Shown piece after piece: positions 63,558 through 64,000 of a DNA stretch of 64,000 nt. Below the pieces are notes generated by a model. It saw only the letters and a program-made list of their open reading frames with translations, had not been told where the DNA came from and did not search any database. Position numbers and translations under genes: made by a program. Every line of letters starts with the position of its first letter. Within the stretch, counting starts at the first letter, position 1. The DNA is from Trueperella pyogenes (GTDB lineage Bacteria > Actinomycetota > Actinomycetes > Actinomycetales > Actinomycetaceae): assembly GCF_900460345.1 (NCBI RefSeq), contig NZ_UHHW01000002.1:1178001-1242000 (forward strand), read 5' to 3'.

Positions 63558-63585
63558 TTGACTTTCATTTTCAAGATGTAAGAAT
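63558..63585 (+). promoter_or_regulatory. Promoter of the metal-binding lipoprotein with a Zur-like palindrome
   Basis: TTGACT (63558-63563), 16 bases, AAGAAT (63580-63585), then seven bases to ATG 63593, so the mRNA may be leaderless. TGACTTTCATTTTCA (63559-63573) between the hexamers resembles the AT-rich actinobacterial Zur box; this is by eye only. Confidence 0.45.
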
Positions 63586-63592
63586 TGCCCGT

Positions 63593-64000
63593 ATGAGACA
63601 CAAACTGTTGCCATTGATTTTCGCAAGCGCTTTAGCACTATCTGCTTGCACATCCACGCCTAACAATGCAGCTTCCTCTTCCGCTCCGGCAGACAAGCTC
63701 AAGGTGACGACGTCGTTTTATCCGCTGACCTACCTCACCGAGAAAATCGGTGGTGAGCGCGTCAGCGTCACTGACCTCACTCCGCCGGGCGCCGATGCCC
63801 ACGGCGTAGAGCTCTCCCCGAAAGAGGTTGCCGCATTGAGTGAATCCGACCTCGTACTCTATGTTGCCAAGCTCTCGCCCGCTATCGACGACGCAATCAA
63901 GGCATCCGGTGTTTCCGCCCTCAATATCGGCGATCACGTCAACCTTCTCCCCTTCGATAAGCTCGGCGGAGATCCGCACGGCCACGACGGCCACGACCAC
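63593..64000 (+). CDS. Metal ABC transporter binding lipoprotein (ZnuA-like), 5' part
   Basis: 136 codons visible, running off the window. Lipoprotein signal peptide with lipobox LSACTS (cysteine about 18), then VTTSFYPLTYLTEKIGGERV, DLTPPGADAHGVELSPKEVAALSESDLVLY, the conserved start of zinc/manganese-binding cluster A-I proteins with a likely metal-ligand histidine in ADAHG. It ends entering a histidine/aspartate-rich loop (PHGHDGHDH), typical of zinc-specific members. Binds metal outside the cell for an ABC importer presumably encoded downstream. Confidence 0.85.
   Translation, partial: MRHKLLPLIFASALALSACTSTPNNAASSSAPADKLKVTTSFYPLTYLTEKIGGERVSVTDLTPPGADAHGVELSPKEVAALSESDLVLYVAKLSPAIDDAIKASGVSALNIGDHVNLLPFDKLGGDPHGHDGHDH

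Overview
This window is a chromosomal segment from a high-GC Gram-positive actinomycete. The evidence is GC-rich codon use, frequent GTG starts, and characteristic actinobacterial gene neighbourhoods: pepA-lpd-E2-DUF4191-glnA-glnE-glnA2, DUF3052/aceE, DUF3145, polyphosphate glucokinase and twin FluC genes. The sortase-anchored amylopullulanase and the HtaA/HmuTUV haem system suggest a host-associated member of the Actinomycetaceae (Trueperella/Arcanobacterium/Actinomyces-like). The genus is an inference. I saw no phage, transposase, integrase or CRISPR array.

Region by region. 1-7.9 kb: leucyl aminopeptidase, lipoamide dehydrogenase (E3), a two-lipoyl-domain E2 acyltransferase, an MFS transporter and a DUF4191 membrane protein. 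7.9-14.5 kb: a nitrogen block with glutamine synthetase I, the adenylyltransferase GlnE, and a second synthetase without the usual adenylylation tyrosine. 14.5-19.9 kb: methionine aminopeptidase, polyphosphate glucokinase, RNase P RNA, YaaA, a coiled-coil protein, a Nif3-like protein and paired fluoride channels. 19.9-30 kb: two large sortase-anchored surface proteins, a 957-residue alanine-rich coiled coil and a 2305-residue amylopullulanase. 30-41.8 kb: tRNA-Val, DUF3052, pyruvate dehydrogenase E1 (partner of the E2/E3 at 2-5 kb), a heterodimeric ABC exporter, a HAD phosphatase, YciO, an acyl-carrier-like protein lacking its serine, DUF3145, and peptide deformylase. 41.8-45 kb: a gene-poor stretch, tRNA-Asn, and small lipoprotein, secreted and membrane genes. 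45-51.2 kb: a haem acquisition operon whose first gene encodes an unusual HtaA-LRR-HtaA-HtaA wall protein followed by hmuTUV. 51.2-55.2 kb: tRNA-Met, then a ferredoxin and TorD chaperone beside tatB-tatA-tatC and a DUF6457 gene, a set pointing to Tat export of a molybdoenzyme encoded elsewhere. 55.2-64 kb: dnaG, dgt, a glycosidase-like protein apparently without catalytic residues, dusB, yibE/F, glyS, and the start of a zinc/manganese-type binding lipoprotein.

The most striking observation is a run of 13 G residues in the signal-peptide codons of the coiled-coil surface protein (complement of 22693-22705). Adding or losing one G brings an early stop in either case, so this is a good candidate for an ON/OFF phase-variable adhesin. 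Also notable are the leucine-rich-repeat insertion in the HtaA protein; about nine genes whose start codon lies 6-7 bases after a -10 hexamer (leaderless mRNAs), including both N-terminal-methionine processing enzymes; LAxTG (class E type) sorting signals on all three anchored proteins; and a glyS leader with two sibling hairpins related by compensatory changes.
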